Source: Mesorhizobium sp. AR10 (GTDB lineage Bacteria; Pseudomonadota; Alphaproteobacteria; Rhizobiales; Rhizobiaceae). Taken from it: 64,000 nucleotides of DNA. The position numbers were made by a program, and so were the translations under genes. Shown here piece after piece: positions 56,826 to 64,000 of the stretch. Location: positions 5,496,001 to 5,560,000 of the forward strand of contig NZ_CP080524.1 of NCBI RefSeq assembly GCF_024746795.1, written 5' to 3'. The first letter of the stretch is position 1. Every line of letters begins with the position of its first letter. The notes under the pieces are model-generated. The model was not told where the DNA came from and did not search any database. It saw nothing but the letters and a program-made list of their open reading frames with translations.

Positions 56826-59714
56826 TTGACGAATATCCTGCGAAACGGGTCGCTGTTGGCCTTTGTTCTGGCGGCAATCGTCACGCTCTGCGCGGCGTCC
56901 TCGGCCTTCGCCGTCGAACCGATCAAGATTGCCCGCGACGACGTCGCGCTCGACCTTTCAGGCGCCGTCGAAATCTACCGGAACCAGGGTGAGAACTTCC
57001 AGGTTTCGACCGCGCCCGGGCCGGACGGCATCGTGCGACGCATCGAGGTCGAGGCCAACGACGCGCGCTCGACCGGCGACTGGGCGGTGTTCGCGCTTGC
57101 CAACACCACCGACCAGCAGCTCGACCGGCTGATCGTCGCACCGCATTTCCGGCTGGTGAATTCCGGCATCTTCTGGCCGGATCTCGGCTCGACCCGCATT
57201 GCCGCGATCACGCCCAGCGAGGGCTTCGCGCTCGACCGCCAGACCAGCCCCGACGCCGACGTGTTCCGGGTGACGCTGAACCCCGGAACGGTGATCACCT
57301 TCATTGCCGAGCTGGCCTCGCCCAAATTGCCGCAGGTCTATCTGTGGGACCCCGAATCCTACAAGGACTCGGTCAATTCCTACACGCTGTTTCGCGGCAT
57401 CGTCATCGGCATTGCCGGCCTTCTGGCGCTGTTCCTGACCATCCTTTTCGTCGTCAAGGGAACGTCGATGTTTCCGGCAACGGCAGCGCTCGCCTGGGCG
57501 GTGCTCGCCTATATCTGCGTCGATTTCGGCTTTCTCAACAAGGTCATAGAAATATCGCCCGGCAACGAGCAGATGTGGCGGGCCGGAACCGAGGTGGCGC
57601 TGGCGGCGACCTTCGTGGTGTTCCTGTTTGCCTATCTCAACCTCAACCGATGGCACGGCCATTTCAGCTACGGCGCGCTGGTCTGGATCCTCGGACTGGT
57701 GCTCATCGCCGGCGTCGCCATCATCGATCCGGCGGTCGCCGCCGGCATCGCCAGGATTTCCTTCGCCGCCACCGCGCTGACCGGGCTTGGCCTGATCATC
57801 TTCCTCGGGATTCGTGGTTATGACCGCGCCATCATGCTGGTGCCCAGTTGGGTGATGGTGCTGCTATGGCTATGCGGGTCGTGGATGGCGATCACCGGCA
57901 TGCTCGACAACGACATCGCCCAGCCGGCGCTGGGCGGCGGGCTGATCCTGATCATCCTGTTGATCGGCTTCACCGTGATGCAGCATGCCTTTGCCGGTGG
58001 CGCACTGCATCAGGGCCTGTTTTCCGATCTCGAGCGGCAGGCGCTGGCCGTCGCCGGCTCGGGCGATACCGTGTGGGACTGGGACGTGCTGCGCGACCGC
58101 GTCGTCACCAAGCCGGACGTCAGCATCCAGCTTGGCTTGGCGCCCAACAGCCTTGGCGGTGCTGCGCGCAATTGGCTGCCGGTGCTGCACGCCGACGACC
58201 GCGACACGTTCCGCACCACGCTCGACGTCGTGCTGGAACACCGGCGTGGCCGGGTGTCGCAGAATTTCCGCCTACGCGGCGCCGACGGCCACTACCACTG
58301 GTTTGCGTTGCGCGCCCGCCCGGTGATCGGGTCGGACGGCGAGGTCATTCGCTGCGTCGGCACCATGGTCGACGTGACGGAGCAGAAGAAGTCCGAGGAA
58401 CGGCTGCTGCACGACGCCGTGCACGACAATCTGACCGGCCTGCCCAACCGCGAATTGCTGATGAACCGGCTGGAGGCGATCATCTCGATCGCCCGCACCG
58501 AAGAGAAGGTGCGCCCCACCGTCTTCGTCATCGACATCGACCGCTTCAAGCAGGTCAATGACGGGCTCGGCATTTCGGCCGGCGACACCATCCTCTTGAC
58601 CATCGCGCGCCGGCTGCACCGGCTGCTCAAGCCCAAGGATTCGCTGTCGCGCTTTGCCGGCGACCAGTTCGCGCTGATGCTGTTGTCGGAGCAGGACCCG
58701 GCCCGCATCGCCGGCGTCGCCGATGCCATCAAGCATGCGATCAACAACCCGATCACCTTCGCCAAGCGCGAGATCGTGCTGACCGCCTCGATCGGGCTGA
58801 TCACCTGGACTTCGGCGCAGACCTCGGCCGAGGACATGGTCAAGGACGCCGAGCTGGCCATGCACCAGGCCAAGCGTTTCGGCGGCGACCGGATCGAGCC
58901 GTTCCGGCCCGCCTTCCGCACCGTCGGCACCGACCGGTTGCAGTTCGAGTCCGACCTGCGTCGCGCCATCGAGCGGCGCGAGTTCACGCTCGCCTACCAG
59001 CCAATCGTGCGGCTGGAGGACGGCAGCATTGCCGGCTTCGAGGCGCTGTTGCGCTGGGACCATCCGCGTCGCGGCATGATCCCACCGGGGGATTTCATCC
59101 CGGTCGCCGAAAGCTGCGGGCTGATCGTGCAGCTTGGCCTGTTCGCCATGCAGCAAGCGGCGGAAGACCTCGCGGGATGGCAAAAACAGATCGGCGACAC
59201 GCCGCTGTCGGTTTCGGTCAATCTGTCCAGCCGTCAACTGATCCGCCGCGATCTGGTCAGCGATGTCCGCTCGGTCATCGCGCGGGCCAATCTGAAGCCG
59301 CGCTGCTTCCGCCTCGAACTCACCGAATCGCTGGTGATGGACAATCCGGAGCAGACAACCCACGTGCTGAACAAGCTGAAGCAGCTCGGCATCGGTCTGT
59401 CGCTGGACGATTTCGGCACCGGCTATTCGTCACTGGCCTATCTGACGCGTTTCCCCTTCGACACCATCAAGATCGACAAGAGCTTCGTCGACGACACGAC
59501 GCCGAAGCGCGCGGTGCTGCTCAAATCCATGGTCAACATGGCGCATGAACTGGGTCTCTCGGTGGTGGCCGAGGGTATTTCGGACGAAAGCGACGCGCTG
59601 GAGCTGCGCCAGATGGGCTGCGAGTATGTGCAGAGCTTCATGTTCGGCGCGCCGATGCCCGCCGACCATGTGCTGAAGACGCTGAAGGAACAGTACCCGC
59701 TTGCTCAGGCCTGA
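56826..59714 (+). CDS. Membrane GGDEF/EAL c-di-GMP protein with degenerate GGDEF
   Basis: 962 residues from a TTG. An N-terminal signal (LLAFVLAAIVTLCAASSAFA), a periplasmic 7TMR-DISM-like sensor (about 35-185), and seven or so transmembrane helices (about 190-395) lead to a PAS domain (DTVWDWDVLRDRVVTKPDVS). The GGDEF domain then has AGDQF in place of GGDEF (LSRFAGDQFALML), so cyclase activity is doubtful. The EAL domain is complete: FEALLRWDHPRRG, NLSSRQL, ELTESLVMD, LDDFGTGYSSLAYL, and KIDKSFVDD. It most likely degrades c-di-GMP and senses an outside signal. Upstream AGGG spacing is loose, so the start is tentative. Confidence 0.93.
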   Translation: MTNILRNGSLLAFVLAAIVTLCAASSAFAVEPIKIARDDVALDLSGAVEIYRNQGENFQVSTAPGPDGIVRRIEVEANDARSTGDWAVFALANTTDQQLDRLIVAPHFRLVNSGIFWPDLGSTRIAAITPSEGFALDRQTSPDADVFRVTLNPGTVITFIAELASPKLPQVYLWDPESYKDSVNSYTLFRGIVIGIAGLLALFLTILFVVKGTSMFPATAALAWAVLAYICVDFGFLNKVIEISPGNEQMWRAGTEVALAATFVVFLFAYLNLNRWHGHFSYGALVWILGLVLIAGVAIIDPAVAAGIARISFAATALTGLGLIIFLGIRGYDRAIMLVPSWVMVLLWLCGSWMAITGMLDNDIAQPALGGGLILIILLIGFTVMQHAFAGGALHQGLFSDLERQALAVAGSGDTVWDWDVLRDRVVTKPDVSIQLGLAPNSLGGAARNWLPVLHADDRDTFRTTLDVVLEHRRGRVSQNFRLRGADGHYHWFALRARPVIGSDGEVIRCVGTMVDVTEQKKSEERLLHDAVHDNLTGLPNRELLMNRLEAIISIARTEEKVRPTVFVIDIDRFKQVNDGLGISAGDTILLTIARRLHRLLKPKDSLSRFAGDQFALMLLSEQDPARIAGVADAIKHAINNPITFAKREIVLTASIGLITWTSAQTSAEDMVKDAELAMHQAKRFGGDRIEPFRPAFRTVGTDRLQFESDLRRAIERREFTLAYQPIVRLEDGSIAGFEALLRWDHPRRGMIPPGDFIPVAESCGLIVQLGLFAMQQAAEDLAGWQKQIGDTPLSVSVNLSSRQLIRRDLVSDVRSVIARANLKPRCFRLELTESLVMDNPEQTTHVLNKLKQLGIGLSLDDFGTGYSSLAYLTRFPFDTIKIDKSFVDDTTPKRAVLLKSMVNMAHELGLSVVAEGISDESDALELRQMGCEYVQSFMFGAPMPADHVLKTLKEQYPLAQA

Positions 59715-59794
59715 AGGCCCATCATTTCGTCGCGACCGACCGCTTCCAGGCAAGTGATTGGAGGGCCTTCGACATCTCGCCCGTCGCGCACCGA

Positions 59795-60682
59795 CTATCG
59801 TTGCGAGAGTCGCAGCGCGTTCACCAATGCAGACAGCGCCGCTGGCTGAAGCTGACGACTGGGATAGTACAGGAAAAAGCCGGGAATTGGCGGCGTCCAT
59901 TCCTCCAGGACGCGGATAAGCCGTCGCTCTGCGATATACTCCGCGACCTGTTCTTCATAGGCGAGACCGAGACCAACGCCAGCGAGCGCCGCCTGAATCA
60001 CCAGGTGAGTGTCGTCGACTACGAGCGGACCGCTGACGCTGACCGTGACCGACTTTCGCGCACGCTCGAACTCCCACCGATGTGGACCGCCCGGAAGACG
60101 CAGGGCTATGCATCGATGATCATCGAGATCCTTCGGCTTTTGCGGAATGCCTCGTGACGAGAAATAGTCAGGCGATCCAACAACAGCCAGTCGCAACTGC
60201 GGCGTGACACGCACCGCGATCATGTCCTTCTGAAGGTACTCGCCGAGCTGAATACCGGCATCGAACTCGCCGGCAACGAGGTCGACAGGGCCTGTCTCGG
60301 TGACAACATCGAGAACGATGTCAGGGTAGGCCTCAGCGAATGCCGTGAGCCGTGGCAGCAATACCATTACGGCGGCCGAGCGTGACATCACAATCCGAAG
60401 GCGGCCCGCGGGTCGGCGCTGGAGGCTTCGCGCTCCTTCAAGGGCAGCAGCGATTTGCTCAAGCGCCGGGGACAAATCTTTCAAGAGCGCGGCCCCTGCA
60501 GCGGTTGGCGCGACGCTCTTCGTCGTTCGAGCGAGAAGCCGTAACTCGAGCCGCTGCTCAAGCCCGCGGATGGTGTGGCTCAGCGCGGACTGAGACACGC
60601 CTAGCTTCGCCGCAGCTCGTGTAAAGCTTCGTTCCCGGGCGACCATCGCGAACGTAGCGAGCTCGTTCAGTTCGTTTCTCAT
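59795..60682 (-). CDS. LysR-family transcriptional regulator
   Basis: 295 residues. The HTH is FTRAAAKLGVSQSALSHTIRGL at about 18-39 with the following LARTTKSVAPTAAG. The effector-binding domain follows. It is divergent from an MBL hydrolase gene, the usual arrangement when a LysR regulator controls its neighbour. A perfect T-N11-A box lies just before its own start (60688-60702). Ligand unknown. Confidence 0.93.
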   Translation of the reverse strand: MRNELNELATFAMVARERSFTRAAAKLGVSQSALSHTIRGLEQRLELRLLARTTKSVAPTAAGAALLKDLSPALEQIAAALEGARSLQRRPAGRLRIVMSRSAAVMVLLPRLTAFAEAYPDIVLDVVTETGPVDLVAGEFDAGIQLGEYLQKDMIAVRVTPQLRLAVVGSPDYFSSRGIPQKPKDLDDHRCIALRLPGGPHRWEFERARKSVTVSVSGPLVVDDTHLVIQAALAGVGLGLAYEEQVAEYIAERRLIRVLEEWTPPIPGFFLYYPSRQLQPAALSALVNALRLSQR

Positions 60683-60687
60683 GATTT

Positions 60688-60702
60688 ATGAATATTGCTC
60701 AT
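60688..60702. promoter_or_regulatory. Candidate LysR-type operator (T-N11-A)
   Basis: ATGA-ATATTGC-TCAT is a 4-bp inverted repeat with a 7-bp centre, in which a T and an A are 11 bases apart as LysR regulators require. It is 6 bp upstream of the lysR start codon and about 85 bp from the divergent MBL start, so it could serve autoregulation and activation of the neighbour. Confidence 0.5.
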
Positions 60703-60784
60703 GACGCCTTGCTACGCAACAGGCCTATCCTCATAAGCGACTCTGTCCTAGGTTTCGATCAGCAACGGTAGATTGAGGTCCCTT

Positions 60785-61576
60785 ATGATCGTGACATTCC
60801 GCAGCGACAATGTCCTTGGCTGCACTGCGGGCGCCTGGCGCGTCTGGTCGCTCTCGGACGGCTTTGTCGAGATGCCAGCGGACCTTCTGCGGGATCCGCA
60901 GAATAAGCCGGTGCCGCCGGTCTCGCAGGCAGGGGCGCTACGCCTTTCTGTCAATTGCTTTGCCCTTGGAGGTCCAGGCGTTGACGGCATTCTGATCGAC
61001 AGTGGAGGAGGAGGCTGGGCCCCTACAACAGGACGTCTTGAGCAGACGCTGGCCGAAGCCAGCATCGATCCTGCCTCGATCACGGTCTTGGCGCTCACCC
61101 ATGCCCATCAGGATCATGTTTGCGGGCTCTTGACCCCCGACGACCGGGTGCTCTTTCCGAATTTGAAGACGATCGCAATTGCCGAAGAGGCCGTGAAGAG
61201 CTTTCTCGGCGAGACACACCTTGCGCGGTTCCGGTCCTTGTTGAAGCCCGTGCGGACTGGCGACCAACTGGCTGAGCGGTTGAGAGCAGTTGCCCTGCCA
61301 GGTCATGCTCCCGGTCACACCGGCTACGCGTTCGACACGGACGAGGACCGCTTCCTGTTCTTCGGCGACATCGTTCATATGCCGGCCTTGCAGTTTGGCA
61401 ATCCCGCGTTGAGTTGGGGTTATGACGACGATCAACCGATCGCACGTACAACACGCCTGAATGTTTTCCACGACGCGGCCGAAGCTGGAACGTGGATCGC
61501 CGGAGCGCACCTTGGCCGGCCAGGCATCGGCCGCGTGATGCGCAAGGGCGAAGCGTACGGCTATGAGCCGGCATAG
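60785..61576 (+). CDS. MBL-fold metallohydrolase, lactonase-like
   Basis: 263 residues. HAHQDHVCG (HxHxDH) is at about 104-112, the third histidine lies in LPGHAPGHTGY, the bridging aspartate in FFGDIVHM, and the last histidine near AHLGRPGIG. The overall order matches MBL acyl-homoserine lactonases and related carboxylic-ester or lactone hydrolases, but the Tyr expected in AiiA-like lactonases could not be confirmed. The ATG at 60785 has GAGG upstream. It is divergent from a LysR gene and probably controlled by it. Confidence 0.87.
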   Translation: MIVTFRSDNVLGCTAGAWRVWSLSDGFVEMPADLLRDPQNKPVPPVSQAGALRLSVNCFALGGPGVDGILIDSGGGGWAPTTGRLEQTLAEASIDPASITVLALTHAHQDHVCGLLTPDDRVLFPNLKTIAIAEEAVKSFLGETHLARFRSLLKPVRTGDQLAERLRAVALPGHAPGHTGYAFDTDEDRFLFFGDIVHMPALQFGNPALSWGYDDDQPIARTTRLNVFHDAAEAGTWIAGAHLGRPGIGRVMRKGEAYGYEPA

Positions 61577-61726
61577 GGGATAAGCAAGCTGGACATGCGG
61601 TTTCGCCTGTCCACTCGGTTCCAGGCTGAACGCTCTCGCGCGCCGTGCGTGGCAATACCGTGCTCACGGCACATCGTTCCCGCTGCCCGCGCCTAGCCAA
61701 CGGGCCCTGGCCGGCGAAGGCGAGGC

Positions 61727-62383
61727 TTATGCGTGGCCGGCGGCGGCGCTGAGATGGGCGAGATCGATGCCGATCGCGGCGAGAATCCGGTCGTATTTGC
61801 GCTCGATGTCGGTATCGAACAGAAGCTCGGCGCTTGCCGGGCAAGTCAGCCAGCCATTCTCGGCGATCTCGCTTTCCAACTGGCCGGCGCCCCAACCCGA
61901 ATAGCCAAGCGCCATCAGCGCGTGCCGGGGTCCGCGGCCAGACGATATGGCGCGCAAAATGTCCACGGTCGCGGTCAGACAGATATCGTCGGAGACGGTC
62001 AGCGACGATTCCACCCTGTAGTCGCCCGAATGCAGGACGAAACCGCGGCTGCGGTCCACCGGGCCGCCATTGCGCACGACGAAGTCGCGGGCCTGCGCCG
62101 GCAGGCGGATCGCCTCCTGCTCGTTCATGATGCCGAGTTGCACCAGCAGATCCGGAAACAGCATCTGCTGCGTCTGGTTGATAATCAGGCCCATCGCGCC
62201 TTCGTCGCTGTGCGCGCAAATGTAGATGACGGAACGCGTGAAGCGGTCATCCTTCATGCCGGGCATGGCAATCAGGAACTGGTCGTCGAGAAAGCCGCGC
62301 TGGGCCGCCGTCTTCTTGTGCCGCAACAAGTCCATGAAGGTGAGCGTAACGCGTTTCCAAAGCGCCGAAAAGATGCGACGCAT
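61727..62383 (-). CDS. YqgE/AlgH family protein
   Basis: 218 residues. The family marks are [54 protein letters not shown], and [14 protein letters not shown]. It is a small cytosolic protein of uncertain function. The start could be the ATG at 62335 (MDLLRHKK), which is closer to the family's usual length, rather than 62383. Neither has a strong ribosome-binding site. Confidence 0.92.
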   Translation of the reverse strand: MRRIFSALWKRVTLTFMDLLRHKKTAAQRGFLDDQFLIAMPGMKDDRFTRSVIYICAHSDEGAMGLIINQTQQMLFPDLLVQLGIMNEQEAIRLPAQARDFVVRNGGPVDRSRGFVLHSGDYRVESSLTVSDDICLTATVDILRAISSGRGPRHALMALGYSGWGAGQLESEIAENGWLTCPASAELLFDTDIERKYDRILAAIGIDLAHLSAAAGHA

Positions 62384-62484
62384 GCGATTTGGCTTTGACC
62401 GCCCTGCCGGAGGTCACGCAAATATGATACCCGCGATCCGATGAAGCCATTGCGCAGACACGAACGGACGATCAAATCACCGTC

Positions 62485-63291
62485 ATGCAAAGCTTGAAGA
62501 TCCTGCTGCTCGGCGCCGCTGTTGGATGTGTAACAGGCCTTCCCGCCGCTGCCTCCTCATCTGCCTGGTACGACAGCGAAGGCGGCAAGGTGCGGCTGGT
62601 GACCAGTGGCAAGCCCGACGAAGCCGGGCGCATCCACGGCGTCCTCGACATCGCGCTCAAGCCCGGCTGGAAAACCTACTGGCGCGACCCAGGCGACGCC
62701 GGCGTGCCGCCGCAGCTCGATATCTCGGCCAGCACCAACATTGCCGACGCCACGCTTTCGTTTCCGGCGCCGCAGCGCCACGATGACGGCTACGGCAAAT
62801 GGGCTGGCTACGACTATCCGATTTCATTGCCGGTGACATTCACGCTGGCGGCGCCGAACGAGCCGGCTGTCATCGACGCCGATATTTTCCTCGGCATTTG
62901 CGAGACGATCTGCATCCCGGTGCAGACAAGGCTGCATCTGGATCCGGGCTCCGACCCCGACAATGCCGCCGACGCGGCACAGGTGAAGGCGGCGCTCGCA
63001 AGCCTGCCCTCTCCTGCGCGGCCAGATTTCGGCATCAATGTGCTGCCCGGCGATCACGAGACACTGGTCGTCGAGGCAAGCTTTCCCGGTAATCCGGAAG
63101 CCGCCGACTTCTTCGTTGCTGGCGAACGCGACTACATGTTCGGCGCTCCGGTTCGCAACGAAAAGGACGGCAAGCTGGTGTTCACGATACCGATCCTCGA
63201 CCGGCCGTCGACGGCGCCGACGGATGGCGGGCTTCACTACACGCTGACAAGTGCCCAAGGCGCTGTCTCGGGCCTCTTACCTTTCCCTTGA
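62485..63291 (+). CDS. Exported DsbD-alpha-like (thiol-disulfide interchange N-terminal domain) protein
   Basis: 268 residues. A signal peptide (LKILLLGAAVGCVTGLPAAA) is followed by a beta-sandwich like the DsbD N-terminal domain. ALKPGWKTYWRDPGDAGVPP and GICETICIPVQ (the Cys pair, CETIC) are its clear marks. It lacks the transmembrane and thioredoxin parts of DsbD, so it is a stand-alone periplasmic form, perhaps passing electrons from a separate CcdA. Precedes the peroxiredoxin, which fits a redox role. Confidence 0.87.
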   Translation: MQSLKILLLGAAVGCVTGLPAAASSSAWYDSEGGKVRLVTSGKPDEAGRIHGVLDIALKPGWKTYWRDPGDAGVPPQLDISASTNIADATLSFPAPQRHDDGYGKWAGYDYPISLPVTFTLAAPNEPAVIDADIFLGICETICIPVQTRLHLDPGSDPDNAADAAQVKAALASLPSPARPDFGINVLPGDHETLVVEASFPGNPEAADFFVAGERDYMFGAPVRNEKDGKLVFTIPILDRPSTAPTDGGLHYTLTSAQGAVSGLLPFP

Positions 63292-63373
63292 TCCAGGCCT
63301 TGTCCGCGGTTGCGGCAAGCGCCAGAGTTCGCTATCGCAAGGGCATCCTTCCAACTTTTCGAACGAGGAACTT

Positions 63374-63850
63374 ATGACGATTGCCGTTGGCGATAGACTG
63401 CCCGATGCGACCTTCAAGGAGATGACCGCCGACGGCGCCAAGGTCATCACGAGTTCGGAAATCTTCTCGGGAAAAAAGGTGGTGCTATTTGGCGTTCCCG
63501 GCGCTTTCACGCCGACCTGCAGCAACAACCATCTGCCAGGTTATCTCGAAAACCATGACGCCATCCTGGCGCGTGGCGTCGACACCATCGCCGTCGTTTC
63601 GGTCAACGACGTCCACGTCATGGGTGCCTGGGCACGCTTCACCGGTGGCGAAGGCAAGATCCTCTACCTCGCCGACGGCACTGGCGATTTCGCCAAAGCG
63701 GTCGGTCTCGACTTCATCACCAACGATATGGGGCTGCGCTCGAGGCGCTTCTCGATGATCGTCGATGACGGCAAGGTCACCGTGCTCAATCTCGAGTCCA
63801 AGCCGGGCGTCGACGAATCCGGTGCGGCCCACATCGTGGGACAGCTTTAA
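63374..63850 (+). CDS. Peroxiredoxin (Prx5/AhpE-like)
   Basis: 158 residues. PGAFTPTCSNNHLPGYLEN has the peroxidatic Cys with the TxxC context of the Prx5 family. VVSVNDVHVMGAWARF and GLRSRRFSMIVDDGKV are typical. The start was moved from 63251 to the ATG at 63374, which has GAGGAA upstream and gives the family length. It reduces peroxides with thioredoxin or glutaredoxin. Confidence 0.95.
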   Translation: MTIAVGDRLPDATFKEMTADGAKVITSSEIFSGKKVVLFGVPGAFTPTCSNNHLPGYLENHDAILARGVDTIAVVSVNDVHVMGAWARFTGGEGKILYLADGTGDFAKAVGLDFITNDMGLRSRRFSMIVDDGKVTVLNLESKPGVDESGAAHIVGQL

Positions 63851-63947
63851 TCAACGGCTTCGAAGCCGGAACGGATGCCGCTACGATCTGCGAAACCGAC
63901 TGTCAGGCTTGCCTGGGGTTCGCGTTTTCTTGCCTTTGGGGGACCTG

Positions 63948-64000
63948 ATGTTCGACATAGTGTGGCGCAGCGTGGCGATCGGCATGGGCGCGACGGTGCT
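63948..64000 (+). CDS. DUF2938-like membrane protein, 5' end only
   Basis: Seventeen codons reading MFDIVWRSVAIGMGATVL from an ATG with a strong GGGGGACC ribosome-binding site. The hydrophobic N-terminus resembles DUF2938 proteins. The rest is beyond the window. Identification is tentative because so little is visible. Confidence 0.45.
   Translation, partial: MFDIVWRSVAIGMGATV

Overview
The window looks like chromosome from a high-GC alphaproteobacterium of the Rhizobiales, most likely Mesorhizobium or a close relative. The basis is a CcrM-type adenine methyltransferase, an ~1150-residue SMC, stand-alone BioY, pyruvate phosphate dikinase, and the abundant rhizobial palindromic repeat built on CCGAAAAGTGGGAACCGG. 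No 16S gene or search result backs this, so the genus is an inference.

Region 1 (0.4-22 kb) is an O-polysaccharide locus. On the minus strand rfbA-rfbC-rfbB-rfbD make dTDP-L-rhamnose. Divergently, on the plus strand, a phosphohexomutase, manC, gmd and rmd make GDP-D-rhamnose. Then follow the ABC exporter wzm-wzt (Wzt has a C-terminal carbohydrate-binding extension), two FkbM methyltransferases (the second with a coiled coil and a C-terminal tail), a 1210-residue protein with three glycosyltransferase modules, further methyltransferases (one frameshifted), and two GT4 transferases. The order matches the manC-manB-wzm-wzt-wbdD-wbdA-wbdB-wbdC logic of the E. coli O8/O9a polymannans and the gmd/rmd/wzm/wzt logic of the Pseudomonas A-band D-rhamnan. 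I infer an ABC-transporter-dependent, methyl-capped D-rhamnan-like O antigen whose length may be set by an FkbM/coiled-coil protein in the place of WbdD.

Region 2 (22-31 kb) is a scrambled accessory zone. It holds remnants of a phage recombination module (Gp157-like, RecT-like, excisionase-like, truncated integrase), a broken IS630 transposase, an intact fusion of a GT25 transferase with an O-antigen-ligase domain, a WbpM/PglF-type membrane dehydratase (possibly for a QuiNAc-type sugar), orphan ORFs, and a UDP-glucuronate decarboxylase. The repeats and fragments suggest repeated gain and loss beside the O-antigen genes.

Region 3 (31-64 kb) is ordinary core chromosome: bioY, MBL hydrolases, an acyl-CoA ligase, a polysaccharide deacetylase, a GT9 core transferase, ppdK, tRNA-Gln(UUG), a UDP-glucuronate-4-epimerase-like gene, smc, a DsbA-like lipoprotein, a DUF721 protein, mutY, HAD hydrolases, ccrM, thrC, an M16 peptidase, a GNAT, a GGDEF/EAL protein, a LysR/MBL divergent pair, YqgE, a DsbD-alpha-like protein, a peroxiredoxin, and the first codons of a DUF2938-like membrane protein cut by the window edge. 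Points to note here are a coding tandem repeat at the MutY N-terminus, palindromic intergenic repeats, and a candidate small RNA after the tRNA.
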